This document shows, piece by piece, positions 34,368 through 47,190 of a stretch of 64,000 nucleotides of DNA (its first letter is position 1; each line of letters starts with the position of its first letter). A program made the position numbers and the translations under genes. The notes under the pieces were generated by a model. It was given only the letters and a program-made list of their open reading frames with translations. It had not been told where the DNA came from and made no database searches. The stretch is from positions 3,906,001 to 3,970,000 of the forward strand of contig CP126196.1 in NCBI GenBank assembly GCA_030272155.1, in the 5' to 3' direction. This DNA is from Tetradesmus obliquus. Taxonomy: Eukaryota > Chlorophyta > Chlorophyceae > Sphaeropleales > Scenedesmaceae.

Positions 34368-37300
34368 TCATTCGGCCCAGCTCACTCTTCTGACGCTGCT
34401 AAGCTGCCTGGAAGAACATTGCAGCATCCCAGCAGTACTGCTGCCAGCAGTGACAGCCACTCCCTTGGCTGCTGTGCTGCTGCTACCATCCGTTGGCTGC
34501 TGCGGCTGCTTCTTCAGAATAGGCTTTGGCTTGTACAGCAGCTTCCCTTCAGGATGAGGGAACTGCCGCTCCACCTGATAACTCCCAACCCCAGGCACAC
34601 CTCCCACCTTATCTAGCGCTGCAGCAGCAGCCAGCACTGCTGCATGCCCATCAGCAGCAGCCAGCCTGGCAGCAGCCTCCTTCACAGTGAGGCCGCTGCT
34701 GCTTTTGCTGCTCAATTTGCCAGCCATTGAGTAGGCAGGCCCGCTGCAGCCAAACCCACCGCTGCTGCCAGCTGCAGCATGATGGTCACCTGGAGCTGGA
34801 GATGTTAAGTCAGTGGCGATCCCTGCACTACCCGCTTTCATCCCTGCAGCACCTGCTGCCCTGCCCTTGCTGCTGCGGCGCCGGCTGCTGCTCTGCTGCA
34901 GCGCCACGCTTACGGCATCGCGCAGTGCCGACATGTCAGAGAGCGCTGCTCCCTCTTCTTGTTGCTCTGCAGGCAAAGGCTCTGGCTTGTTAGGAGGCCC
35001 ACTCAGCCTGCTTTTGCTTCTGGCAGTTCCTACAGGTGCCTCATCATGTGCTGGTGCCGCATTTTGTACGCCTGCTGCTGCTGCTGAAGGTGCAGCTGCC
35101 TTGCACTTGCGTGTGGCCCGCTGCGTCTGCTTCTCCAGCAGCCTCGCCGGCTGCTGCTGCAGCTGCGCAAGGCTCGGCTGCCCCTGCAGCCGTTCGCCAT
35201 CGCCTGCTGCAGCACCATCTCCAGCATCAGCAGCAGTAGCTACTACTGGAGGGCCGAACGTGAAAGCTGGGCCTGAGAGTGCAGCTGTGCCGCCAGCAGC
35301 TGGCTGGTGCTCGCCAGGCCCTGGCGTTGCGCTGTCTGCACGACAGGCAGCAGCAGGTTCCAAGCAACAGCGGCTGCATCTTGGAGATACAAACTGAGGC
35401 CGTGCTGCAGGTTTGACTGAGTACATTCAGATAAGTAGGATCTGGTTGATGTGTGTAAAGCCATGCTGTTGCAGCACATGCGAGGGCCTCACTTTCTAGG
35501 CCCTAGCTAGGTCTGCCAGATTGCCCAGCAACAAGCACCACACTTTTGTAGAAGAATATGTAAGCATCGGATTGCCGCACTGTGCAACAGGGCCTCACCT
35601 AGGTCTGCCAGCTTTCCCAGCAACAAACACCACACTTCCATATGCAAGCATTGGATTGCCGCACTGTTCTGATAGGGCCTCACCTAGGTCTGCCAGCTTG
35701 CCCAGCATCTGCCGCAGCCGGCTGCTGCCCTTCTTGGCCTTGCCCTGCAGGCTGAAGGCAATTTACACCACCACACATGCAGTTGTGCAAACACACGCAT
35801 GCCATCCTGCGTTGCAAGAACCTCACCCAGGTCGGCCAGCCTGCCCAGCATCTGCCGCAGCCGGCTGCTGCCCTCTTGGCCTTGCCCTGCAGGCTAAAGG
35901 CAATTCACACCCTCATACATGCAACTACAGACACACGCGTGCCATCCTGCGTTGCAAGAACCTCACCTAGCTTGGCCAGCTTGCCCAGCATCTGCCGCAG
36001 CCTGCTGCTGCCCTTGTTGGCCTTGCCCTGCAGGCTGAAGGCATCACACACCACCACACATGCAACCACAAACACATGTATGCCGCACTGCGTTGCAAGA
36101 ACCTCACCTAGGTCAGCCAGCCTGCCCAGCATCTGACGCAGCCGGCTGCTGCCCTTCTTGGCCTTGCCCTGCAGGCTGAAGGCAGGCGCGCTGGGTGCAT
36201 GCGGCGGCGGCCCTGCTGTTGCAGGCGAGTGGTAGTAGCCGGGCGCGGGGCTGACGGAGTCTGTGCCTGCTGCTGCTGCGTCTGGCAGGCGGCCAGCCAT
36301 GGTGAAGGCTGGGGCTGAGGGCGTGGTGCTGCAGAGGCAGCAGGCAAGTAGATACAGGCTCTCAGGAGGCTGATGCACACTATGATGCCTTTCATGTGTG
36401 AGTGCAGATGAATTTAGGTGCCATGACTCATAGTGCAAAGGCAGCAGAACAGCAAGCGTCACCTCAACGATTGCTGCCCCCAGCGCAAGACCAGCTGCAA
36501 ACAAATCTCACCCTGCCAGTGCGCTCGCTGCATCATAGTCCACACAGCACGGCCCATCCGCCTCCCTCTGCGGCTCAACCAGCCTCCCAGCCATGCTGAA
36601 AGCAGGCGCAGCAGGCCCCAGGTGCACCTCCACCAGATGTGCATCATACTGCCCCACCCCAGGCACATCTGCATCAGCACTGCCCAACCCTCCGGCTGCA
36701 TCTGCCGGCCTGCCAGCCATTGTGTAAGCTGGCGCAGCAGCTGTGACTGCTGCTAGCGCGCCAGCCTGCTCGTATGCACCCGGCCCTGGGGAGGGGTCCG
36801 CATCAGCAGCAGCAGTACCCGTACTATCTGGCAGGCGGGGTGCCATTGTGTAAGCTGGTACCCCACTGCCTGCAGGGGTAGGCTGGTGGTACTGGCCTGG
36901 GCCTGGTAGTGAGGCTGCAGCGGCGGCAGCAGCATCTGGCGCTGCTGACTTTGCTGCCATGGTGAAGGCCGCGCCAGTGGGGCCTGCAGAGGGGATGGTG
37001 TGGTGCCAGCAGCCAGACAGGCAGGCAGCATAGCAGCACCAGGTCAGAGTTGAGGGCTGATGATCAAGCGGGTCGCCATGCGGCATACACATGTACTGCA
37101 ACTGATGTAAGTTACGCCTCATTTGTGGCGGTGGTTTGGAGGACTGGTCTGCTTTGAAAGCAGGAGGCTGCCCAGAGCTGGCAGAGCAGACACGCCAGAG
37201 AAGGTTGCATGCAACAGCAGGTAGTATATTTCACTCAATCCGGATGAGTCCCCACCTGCCGGCAGCTCATAAGCACCAGGTGCTGGTCCCTCCTCCTGCT

Positions 37301-40300
37301 GCGCAGCAGCAGCGTCAGGCCAGCGCCCTGCCATGCTGAAGGCCACTCCTGCACCCTGCTTCACAGGATCCAGCGGGCTGTAGCAGCCAGGGCCAGGCAG
37401 CAGTGCTGCCTCAATGAGGCCCTTTGAGGTGTCTGCTGGCTTGCCTGCAATGGTCCAGGCTGGTGCTGCTACTGCTGCTGGATTGGCAGGGTCATAGTCG
37501 CCTGGAGCTGGTGCTGCTGTTTGGTCACCTGAAAAGCACCAAGAAGGTGATCATGCAGCAAGGACATCATGTCAGCCACTTGTCGTCAGCTGCAGTTCAT
37601 AATAGCGCGTTGGCAAAATGATAGAAAGCCTACGGTTAGCATATACAGCCGATCATCATTCCAGGCACCCACCTTTGTCTGACTCCTTCAGCCGGACCCC
37701 CATCGTCCATGCAGGCGCGGCACCAGTCACCGCAGCTGCAGCTTCAGCCACGCCATACGCCCCTGGCCCTGGCAGGCCATCAGCGGCAGCATCGCCTGCA
37801 GCTGCAGCCGCCCTGCCAGCCATGCTGTAGCAGGGTCCCCTGGGCAGCTCCGGCAGCTGAAAAGCCCCTGGCCCAGGGCTGGCGTTATCTGCTGCTGATG
37901 ATGAATCTGTAAGCTTTGTTCCCATGCTGAAGGCTGGAGCTGCATGTACTGCTGGGTCGAGGTAGTCGGCCGCCAGATACGCACCTGCAGGATCAACAAA
38001 ATCAACAAGCAGGCGCGTGCATGTGAAAAGCGGCTTGCTGGATGTGGCTGTGACAGACAAGAACATGTGCTGCGCTATCTCCAGACAGCATCCCGGGCTG
38101 CTGTCATGTGGCAGGACAGCCTCAACAACACGTGCAAGCCATGTGATCCAGGTGTTCTTGTATATGTTGTACAGCTGCAGCACTGTCCATACAAGACCCA
38201 TCAGCCGAAATTGGAGTGGTGCCAGGCTGCTAAGCCACATCATTGGTGTCGCACCTGGACCAGGGATGTCTGCCGCCGCAGCAGCAGCACTGTCCTGGGC
38301 GGACCTCCCCGCCATGCTGAAAGCAGGGCCCCTTGCTGCTGCACCGTCCTCGTTGTAGTACTCGCCAGGGCCTGGGCCAGCACCGTCAGCAGCCCCATTC
38401 CCAGCTAGGCCAGGCTGTGGCAGGCGGGCCCCCATACTCCAGGCTGGGCCTGAGGGGCCTGATGCATCAACAGCGTACTGGCCAGGGCCTGCAGGAGAGA
38501 CACGGAACAAACGGGTGTCAAGCAAACGCATTAGAGCCAGAAATTGCGGCAAAGCCTGTGAGGTAGAGCAGCAACAGCAGCATCAGTTGCGGCCGCACCA
38601 CTGGTGCAGGTGACCTGCTGAAGCAGCACAGAGCCAGTGAGAAGCGCTTGCATGGCATGAAGGTTGGCAGTTTGCGCAGTGTCTGTGATGCATCAAATGA
38701 GGATGCACAGCGTGCCTTTTGCGCAGCAGCATCCGCGATACTCCACAGTAACGCATTCTGCTGGCCAGCCTGTCAGCGCAGCCGCACCTGGTTGATCTGC
38801 AGTCCGTGCCTCCGCATCAGCAGCAGCAAGCCTGCCACCCATGGTCCACGCAGGCCCACTAACCGCCATGCCTCCTGGGTCCACCACATCATAGTCACCC
38901 ACAGCAGGGCCCTCACAGCCCGCTGCTGCTGCATCCTTGTCAGGAGGACGTGTCCCCATGGTGAAGCAGGGGCCTGAGGGGATGCTGGGGGGCACTGCGT
39001 AGCTGGCTGGCCCAGGGCTGTCGCTGCTGACATCTGTGTACACACCAGCAGCAGCAGCAGGAGCAGCAGCAACGCGCCAGCACTGCTTTGTGAAATGGCG
39101 GATGTTGCAGTTAGGCCACTCAGGTACGGCACAGTTCACACAAACACACCCATCAACTAACCGGCAGGTAGCATTCATCGGCTGCCGTGCCCAGCGCACC
39201 TGTGCTCCTCAGCTTGCCTCCGATTGTATACGCTGGACCGCCGCCCTCCTCAGGCACAGCATAGCTGGCAGGCCCTGGTGAGTCAGCGCCAGCAGCAGCA
39301 CCAGCAGGCGGCGCCAGCCGCGCACCAAAGCTGTACGCCTTGCTGGCCTGCAGTGCTGCTTCTGCTGCTGGGTTGTAGTAGGCGCCTGGGCCTGCGAGCT
39401 CGCTGCCTGGCTGCTGTGCTGCTGAAGGGCTAGGGACCCTGGCTGCTATGGTGAAGGCGTGGCCTGTACCTGGCAGCTCCCTGCAGGCATAATTCACACA
39501 ATTGGCAGGGCATGAAGCCCAGTGGAGGCATGACACAGTACATATATACTCTACGTGCAGTGCATGCTTCAGTGCGCGTTTGCGCAAGGCACATGAAGGG
39601 TGGGTGGTGTGGGCTGGCCAACTCATGTGCAAGCAGGCGTTGCTGTGTCTTGTCATATCACAGCAGCAGCCTGCTTACGTATGGTAGTCTCCTGGTGCCG
39701 GTTGCTTGGCAGCCTCCCGCTGCTGCCTCGCATCATCACCCAGCTTGCCAGCCATACTAAAGGCAGGGCCAGCAGGGCCCACTGCTGCAACATAGTACTG
39801 CCCAGGCCCAGGCAGGAGCTCCTGCTGCTGCTGCTGCAGCTCAGGCCAGCGCTTAGGGGCAATAGTATAAGCTGGCGCGGACTTGCCAAGGGTGTTGACA
39901 CTAGTGGATGTGTCATAGTCGGTTGGGCCAGGCGTATCAGCACCCACAGAAGCACTAAGCCTACGGGCTTTGGGCCTGCAGCAGCATGTGCAGCAGCAGC
40001 AAGGTGAGCAGTCAGTAGACAACACAACGCACCTAAGCTTTGCAACGTCAGCACGCTTGGCTTCGTGGAAACCTCCATCAAAAACTGTAGCTCTTCTGGG
40101 GTTCGACTGGGCATGCCAGTCAGCAGGTAAAACAAGATGCGCCTCACTTTGCAGGGAAGCTGAAAGCCGGTCCATCTGGCTTGAAAGCGGTCTGCTGGTA
40201 CTCAGCTGGCCCAGGGGAGCTGCTGCGGGCCTTGGTGCCAGGCTGGGGCAGGCGGCCAGCCATAGAGTAGGCGGGCGCTGCAGCCAGCACATGACACATG

Positions 40301-40973
40301 GTCCAGCAGGCACATTTGGCACGGCGGTCAAAAGTGGCATGCAGGGGCGATGTGGCAAACTTGTTGCCTGACTGGACTGCTGCATGCCCAGTACCCAAGA
40401 AAAGCGTGATACAGTCAAGCAGCCTAACACTTCAACCGTGGCATCCATTGCCAACCGGCTGCTGCATTGCTTTTGACGCACCTGATGGGCTGACGCTGCG
40501 GCCCCAGGCAGGGTTGGTCTGATAGCTGCCAGGCCCTGGGCTGCTGCTGCCTGCAGCCCTGCCTGCTGCTGCTGTTGCTGCATCAGGCTTGCCGCGGATG
40601 GAGAATGCAGGGCCATCAACGCTGCAACAGCAAGACGACATGGTGTGGATACAGTGCAAAAGGGACACCAGAGCAAACGCCAGAGTGTACTGCCACAGTT
40701 CTGACGGCCTTGATGTTATGCTCAGCATAACAATGCAACCATGAACCATCCTCTTCTGTCAATTTACTCCAGCAGCTGCAAAACGACAAGTTGCTGTGGC
40801 AGCAGCTGTCCTTTGCTGTGGCGCTTCGCTGTGTGCTCACATGAACTGCAGCTGCTGGTGCTCCCCAGGCCCAGGCGCTGCTGCCTCCTGGCCATGCTGC
40901 CGCCAGCGCCCAGCCATGCTGAAGGCGGGGCCGCCAGCACTGCCAGCCCTGCGGCAGCAGCAGCGGCAGCAGG

Positions 40974-41031
<58 letters not shown>

Positions 41032-42660
41032 GTGAGATTAGCAGGTGGGTCATATTACAGGCTAACCAGCAGATGTCCCATCAAGCGTGGGCCAAACCCA
41101 AATGAAAATAGGCACACTGGCTTGGCAAGTCTAACGCTTTCCGTAAACATGTGCTTGCAGCAGCCAGGCGCAAAGCGTTGCTGATGCAAGCATAGAAGTG
41201 AACTGGCCCTGCAAGCCTGCTTCAGCACCTTGGGTTGTAGTAGGTTCCAGGCCCTGGCATGTCCTCTGCTGCTGCCTTGCCTGCCGCCGCCGCTGCTGCT
41301 GTTGCTGCTGGCTTTGCACCCATGGTGAACGCAACGCCCTGCTGCCCAAAGCTGCTGGGCAAGCTGTAAGCACCAGGGCCTGGTGTGTCATCCTGTTACA
41401 TTACACGTGCGCACAAGTTAGCACCTATCTGCAGTAACTGGCGGCAGCTCAGGCACTGCATGGAACTGATAAGCTGCAACTCTTCCACCTGTTATTAAAG
41501 CTCAGAGAGTTAAGAAACAGCAAAAGCACTACTATTTCTACCAGCTAGCATGGTGAGAACACTCACCTTCCACTGCTGCTTTGCATCTTCACTGTCCGCT
41601 GCCTTGCGTTGCACGCCTTGGCAGTTGCTGTTGGGGCCGGGCCCACCCAAGCATCTGCTGTTGCTGCTGCCGCAGGCACCCGGCGGTTGTGCATTGCTGC
41701 ATCTACTGCAGTGCTGCAGCCGCTCAAGCATAAGCTTACATCCAGAGCAACCTGAGCAGGCAGCTGCAGCGGCGGCTGCAGCTGCCGCAACTGCCACTGC
41801 AGCAGTCGCTGCGTCGTTGCTGCTGCTGCTCTGCTGCGGGCCCGCTGCTGTGCTGTGCTTATGCCTAATTCGCCTTGCAGGAAACTTGCTGTCCGAAGGC
41901 AACTCAGGCAGCATATTGCAAGCTGATTTGCTGAACTGTTCTATTGCAAGCTGCGTTGCTGTCTTTGCAGTTGCGGCAGCGGCTGCTGCTGCAGCCGCAG
42001 GTCCGGCACAGCCCTGTGCAAGAGCAGCACCCAAAGACCCAAGGTAGTACTGAGAGGCTGTTGCTGCTGCTAATGGCACGGCAGTCAAGAGGCCCTCGGC
42101 AGCTGCACGTACGATGCCATTGCTGCTGCAAGAAGCGCCCCCAACCTGCTGCAGATGATGCTGGTAGTGCTGCTGCTGATGCGTGCATGCGGCAGTAGTT
42201 TCAGTTCCTGCAAAGTACGGCAACCGCAACCAATTGTGTGACGGACATAGTGGGGCAGCATGCACCAAGTGCTGTGTCAGGGATGTAGTGCTGGATTCAC
42301 AACATTTCAGCCATCGCACCGCAGTATATTCACAGCAAGGAAAGTGAGCACAAAGATTACCTGCTTGGTCAAACCTGCTGCTGCTGCTGCCATTGTTGCT
42401 CTGGCTGGTCAGCCTTCGCATGCGCATACTTGAAACTGCTTTCTTCGCCTCTGGTGTCTCAGCAGCATTGTTGATGCTGTGTTTCTTGTGCTTGGTGGAG
42501 CTGCTGCATGCATGCTTGTTTGTGCTGGCGTCATAGCTGCAGCAGTCGATGATTTCGTTGCTGGGCGCTGTGTTGAACACTAGTGGCTTGCCAAAGCTGA
42601 AAGGCAAGCCAAACACGGGCCTGCTGGACCCAAGGTTTCTGTCATTCTGATCTGCGCGGT
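34368..42660 (-). CDS. Long STPGR (sperm-tail PG-rich) repeat protein
   Basis: Many minus-strand exons between about 42616 and 34368 share one repeat: PGPGxY/F..., a spacer, then PAF/Y-S/T-M/I-A/G-x-R/K. Examples are DSPGPASYAVP, SGPAWTMGGRL, LPGPGQYYVAAVGPAGPAFSMAGKL, IPGPG and GPCFTMGTRPPDK; I count well over 20 PG or PAxxM half-units. This is the STPGR/SHIPPO repeat of ODF3/CIMAP-type axonemal microtubule-associated proteins. Near the N-terminus are VFGLPFSFGKPLVFNTAPS and a CxxC-rich Ala-rich segment (42210-41567). The last exon (about 35399-34368) ends with VPGVGSYQVERQFPHPEGK and SSVRRVSWAE. The true start is unresolved: an in-frame stop lies just upstream of 42616, so a 5' exon is missing, possibly within 43071-42840. 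A single gene is assumed from common strand and repeat type. Confidence 0.8.
35500..36190 (-). repeat. ~141-bp tandem array of an STPGR-gene exon end
   Basis: The block encoding FSLQGKAKKGSSRLRQMLG plus RLADL and the GT donor recurs with its GCCCAGCATCTG landmark at 36124 (the real exon), 35983, 35843 and 35700 (spacing 141, 140 and 143). Two decayed shorter units start near 35614 and 35523. The downstream copies lie inside the intron. They differ by substitutions and 3-base changes such as AKK/ANK. Confidence 0.92.
40976..41030 (-). repeat. CTG tract (sense) before an STPGR exon acceptor
   Basis: About 18 units, CTG in gene sense, followed by further CTG/CCG-rich sequence ending in CCGCAG| at about 40950. 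Confidence 0.93.
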
Positions 42661-43067
42661 ACGCTCGTAATTAGATACACGTCCCAGCGTAGATGCAGCA
42701 CCAGCAGCAGTCTCTGCTGCTGAAGCAGGCTGATGTGTCACCTGATTGACCAAGCGAGAGCGTAGAGCTCAACAGCGATAGGACCATGAACTAATCAGAG
42801 GTCACAAGATAACCAATAACGTCATACTTTGCTGTGAAGGGTTCGCCAGGGCGACTTTCAAGCAGCAACCTGCCTCGCGAACTCGTGCAGCACCTCCAAA
42901 CACACAAGACGTAGCATCACTTGAACCGCTTGATTCACGAGATGGTGTTTGACGACAATGTGACGCACTGCTGGTTTTGTAAGACTGCGTTCTACCGTTG
43001 ATGGTGTCATCAACTAGGGTTCTCAGCTGTGCTGACCAACTTGGCAAGCTGTTCAGTGCCTTATGTG

Positions 43068-44408
43068 TCAATTGCGGTGGATGAAAGTGATGCTATAAAG
43101 TGTACGGAGGTTGAATTTGTATGTTTGACAAGGCATTCGAGGGCCACGGAGTGCACTGTGCAGAACATGATGCCCGCTGCTCAGCATCCGCTGCTGAGCA
43201 TCAGCAGTACCATTCCTTGCTGCACGGTTGTACTGCAACACAGACTTCCTGACAACTAATGTGCTGTCATCATGGCAGAGTAACCCTGCTGCGTACTGTG
43301 CCTGGCTGCCCTGTATGGTGCTATTGATGACGCTGAGGCTGCTGTTGTCCCTGATGTAGGCGGCACCTCCATCACTTGTGGCTGACAGGTCCTGCATGAT
43401 GGTGTTGGTGATGGTTGCGTTGGAATTGCCAGCCAGGTGAAGCACGCCTGCATGGCGGCAGATTTACATGTGCAGATTGCATCTCACAACATTCAAAGTG
43501 AAACCGAGGTTGAGCTGTATGGACTGCAACCCAATTAGTGGCCTCACAAAACCAGCCGATGGTATCAGTGACATCGAACACAATCCGCAGCGCCACTGAC
43601 CTTGCCCTGCCGCACTGCAGTTCAGATGGTTCATGGTGGCTTGCAAGAGGAGGCCAACTATGCCCTCTCTAGCATTCCGAGCCGCCAAATATCATCTTGG
43701 ATGCTCTGTGACGGTGCTAGGTATGTACATCCATGGTATGGTAGTGCAGCACTCACTTCCGTACGTTGAGTTGATGCGCCTGAAGTTGCTGTTCTTGATG
43801 GAAAGCACTGCTTGCTGCCCGGCAACCAGCATGCTGTCTGCACTGTTGTCTGAAAACCTTCCATCAACAATGCTGGCATTTGTGCTATTGCCAAATGCAA
43901 GGATGCCCTGATGCCAAACGGTTGTGGTGTTGCCGTTGCTGCCGCTACCTTGTGTAGCGAGTGGCAGCTGCAGGTACTGAATTTCAGGCTGCTGCAATGT
44001 GATGTGGTGGCTGCTGCTGCAGAAGTACAGCAGAGCATGGAAGGATGTTGGACGGGCTGTTGATGCGAGTGTCTTGCAGGCAGAGTCGCTTAGAACCCTG
44101 ACCCCAAAGAAGGCTGCTGCATGCGGGTGCAGCCATGTGCTGTTGACAGCCACATCTACTGGAGCGTCATCTGAGCTGTTGCAGGACAGATATGCCAATG
44201 CCACTCCAAGAAGGCTACTGCTGCTGTTTGTGGTGGTGCTGCTGCTGTTGCCGTAGCCCTGCAGCAGCAGCTTGCAGTCTGCATGTGCTGGACTTGACGC
44301 AGCCGGTGCAGCAAAATCCAGTAGAACAGCTGCAGCAATCACGTAATGTGCTGACGTTTGTCGAAGTCGGTGTTTTGAGCTGGCGGTTGTCCATCTCCAC
44401 GGCAGCAT
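43068..44408 (-). CDS. Short beta-helix-repeat protein with signal peptide, possibly truncated
   Basis: Two exons, 44408-43757 and 43447-43068, joined in phase 1 (GG AA|GTGAGT ... CAG|GCGTG). The predicted product is about 343 aa. The N-terminus MLPWRWTTAS has a hydrophobic signal (YVIAAAVLLDFAAPAAS). The body has beta-helix-like Asn/Ser/Gly repeats (ILAFGNSTNASIVDGRFSDN, TSDGGAAYIRDNSSLSVINS), the same style as the gene at 1-4993. The frame runs to a stop at 43068 after VLQYNRAARNG; the Cys-rich and TM regions seen in the left-hand gene are absent. It could be a truncated relative, or its 3' exons could be missed. Function unknown; a surface protein is inferred. Confidence 0.6.
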
Positions 44409-44712
44409 CGCTGAGACGAATCTAAAAGCCGCGCAAACTATCTGACCGCGTGTATTACCCAAGTCCCAGCTTCGCTTGTTTTCATTAAGTATCAGTGTTG
44501 GCTTGGTGTCCACCTTGAAACGGCAAGTTGAAACGACGTCAGGTGACCGGCGAAACCTGCTGGCACCTGCCGCAGATGGCACTTCCAGGCTGCACGTGGA
44601 GGCTGCACGAGGCCAATACAGACCTTGGATGCTCGTGGAACATTTCTTTGGAAAATGCATGTAAAAATGTATGGAACCACCTGCTGTCCCTGGTGCAGTA
44701 TTGAGCACATAA

Positions 44713-44753
44713 GGCTCGAGCCTGGCGAGCTCGCCAACCCTGGCGAGCTCGCC
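44713..44753. promoter_or_regulatory. Palindrome cluster upstream of the beta-helix gene
   Basis: GGCTCGAGCC (44713-44722) is followed by two copies of the perfect 12-base palindrome GGCGAGCTCGCC (44724-44735 and 44742-44753), 18 bases apart. They lie about 305-345 bases upstream of the ATG at 44408. A regulatory role is inferred. Confidence 0.5.
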
Positions 44754-44818
44754 AACCAGCGCTTGGCATTGGTCTCTGTCAAGGATCACTCTCTATGTTC
44801 GCGTGGCGATTTGCGCTG

Positions 44819-45753
44819 CTAGCCGAGGCTTTGTAATTCAACTTTCTGATTTTTCTTTGTTTCGGAAACGTCTGACGCAGTGCCAGCAAAACAAGCGATG
44901 CCGTGATACTGCGATTGCGAGCGTAAACATCGGACCTTGGCCAAGCAGTAAAAAGAGTTGCAGGAAGAGTTACATTTTGCGACAGACGACCCCAACAATA
45001 TGCTCACACAGATCAGGACCAGTGGATGCACTAAAGTTTCAGTTGATTTCAAGAGGCGTTTCAGATCTGCCCGCTGAGTGCCTTTAAGGCGCCAGTAAGC
45101 ATGCCAAATCACATGTTTCAGCACATGCATGTGTCGTGAAGGCAAGCCAGTGAGTGATGAGAGTGTGGCGATTTTGAGCCTCTCCATGTCAATTGTCACC
45201 ATGGCAGCCGCACACTGAAGCTCGGCGAAACATCCCAACCCAGTGCTGCACGCTTGACCGTCAAGCGGCGCATGTCGCGCTTATCCAAATGCAGCAGCAC
45301 ATGCCTGCAGTTCAAGATGCCGTGGTTCAATAAGTAGATATGGACTCTCGACAGTAACCGACACGCAGACACCGTAGCAAGTGCTAGACCCAGTGCTTGT
45401 AAGGTAAGGGAACCAGCCCTAAAACATCCAAAGAGTACAGGCAATGGGTATAACTGCATTGTACTAAGCACACAAGTTCTGCAACTGGGAGACATACGGA
45501 TGTAATTGGGGGACAGACCAATGGAATGAATCACTGCGCAAGCAGCCCTCAGCAGCAGTCCCACACAAAGCAGCACTGCCACATGTGGCTTGCACAAGCC
45601 ACAAAAAAACAATGCCATTGCAGCAGCTGCAGCAGCAACCCAAGGCCTACCAGGATTGCCGCATGCGCATTCAGAGTTGTCAAGGCACCACCATCCTGCC
45701 GTCAGCAGCAAGGAACAATGGAACATGCCACACCGGTACGGTTGCACTACCAT
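44819..45753 (-). other. Two overlapping uncharacterised ORFs, doubtful
   Basis: 45753-45196 (185 codons, several hydrophobic stretches) and 45238-44819 (139 codons) overlap in different frames. Text such as LHLDKRDMRRL and MERLKIATLSSLTGLPSRHM looks more protein-like than chance, but no family is recognised and no splice model joins them. Treat as doubtful. Confidence 0.25.
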
Positions 45754-46033
45754 GGTGTGTTGTGCTTGAGCACAAGCAAACCCTTTCAGGCAAGGACACC
45801 CAAACCCTGGATAATCAGGGACGCATGATCAAAGCCAGCCCAAACAGTGTAATTTTGGCAGCTACCAGAAGGCTGCAGTCCAAGCAGGACTGCAACCCTT
45901 GGTTGTGCAGCTCAGTTTGAGATCGATGCATTGCAACACATGCATTAGTGACAGCAGCAACTATGCAGCATCATGACATGTGTGTGGCCACAGCTGAGAA
46001 TGGTAGCCACACTCCATGCAATTAACAGTGCAG

Positions 46034-46034
<1 letters not shown>

Positions 46035-46072
<38 letters not shown>
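46035..46072. repeat. (CAG)n tract
   Basis: About 12 units, in sequence with no supported gene. Confidence 0.93.
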
Positions 46073-46073
<1 letters not shown>

Positions 46074-46929
46074 CTAGGACAGAGCTAGGCTGCAGCCGCC
46101 AACCCTTTGTGCTGTCAGTACTCACAACAGCTTCAGAACTGCAGTTTTTGTGACGTGAATAGGTGGCTGTGCCGCCTGTAAGCAGCTGCTGTCACCAGTC
46201 CAGGCACAGCTGTCTGACGCAAGTCATAACACCACAGAAAGTCCCAGAACCCCAACAACGTAAAACCTGAAAAGGACACACAACTAAAAGAAAAGCAGGG
46301 CCCAAGGCAGTGATGCTGGGCCCTGGTCACCTTCAACAAATTGCGTTGTAGCCAATCCTTCATTTTGTGGCTCGGTAGGTGTTAACCGCTGACGCACACC
46401 AACATCAACAGTCACCTTGCGTAGGCGCCTTGAAGGGAGGGGTACGTGTATACCGCTCGGCGCCATGGAGATGAAAATGAAGGTATTAGATGGTGCACAC
46501 CTCGCCCCTAAAGTAACCAGTAAGGGAACCTAAGGGCATGGTCCCACGTATCAAAGAACCCTACAAAGGAAGAAGAAGACCAAAGGAAGACCTAGACACA
46601 GAACGAAGGCAGGCAATTGTTGCCACGTGACATTCAACAGCCAAACAGTGGCAGCCGGCGTAACAGGCACACCGCGTTCACAAAACAGGAAAGCCAACAG
46701 CAGGATGGCACTGCACACTACGCGACTGGTGTAACACACAGCCACTGCTACCTTGACAGCGGGGTGGTGGATGCAGCAAATGCTGCCACCGCCTGACCAT
46801 CACCTCAGACACCTGCTTGCTGACTCGATTGCCGATTGTGTGTAACAGCAAGCACGCCACACAGCACCGACAGAAGCTACAGCAGCTGCTGCAACTGCAG
46901 ACCAGCTTACACCACACACACGTATGTTT

Positions 46930-47190
46930 CAAAACGATGCGCTGCAAAGGTGGTTGATGATGAGGTGCTGCTTACGCCCCTGACAGCAGAACCACATGCG
47001 GTTGGTGAGGGGCCACAATGCACGCAAGAGCAAACCACCTCACGCCACACACATATGCCTTTCAAGGCACGCTGCAAAGTCAGTTGATGAGATACTGCTT
47101 ACGCCCCTGACAGCAGCCCTACATGCTGTTGGTGAGGGGCCACAATGCATGCAAGAGCATACCACCTCGCACCACACACACGGATGGATG
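46930..47190. repeat. ~127-bp tandem duplication
   Basis: CTTACGCCCCTGACAGCAG occurs at 46971 and 47098. It is followed in both places by ACATGCNGTTGGTGAGGGG and CCACAATGCA, and preceded by GCTGCAAAG-GTTGATGA. The copies show scattered substitutions. Confidence 0.88.

Noticed and set aside
35500-36190. CRISPR-like array
   Set aside because: The units are 141 bases, protein-coding-derived and diverging, with no short repeats separating unique spacers.
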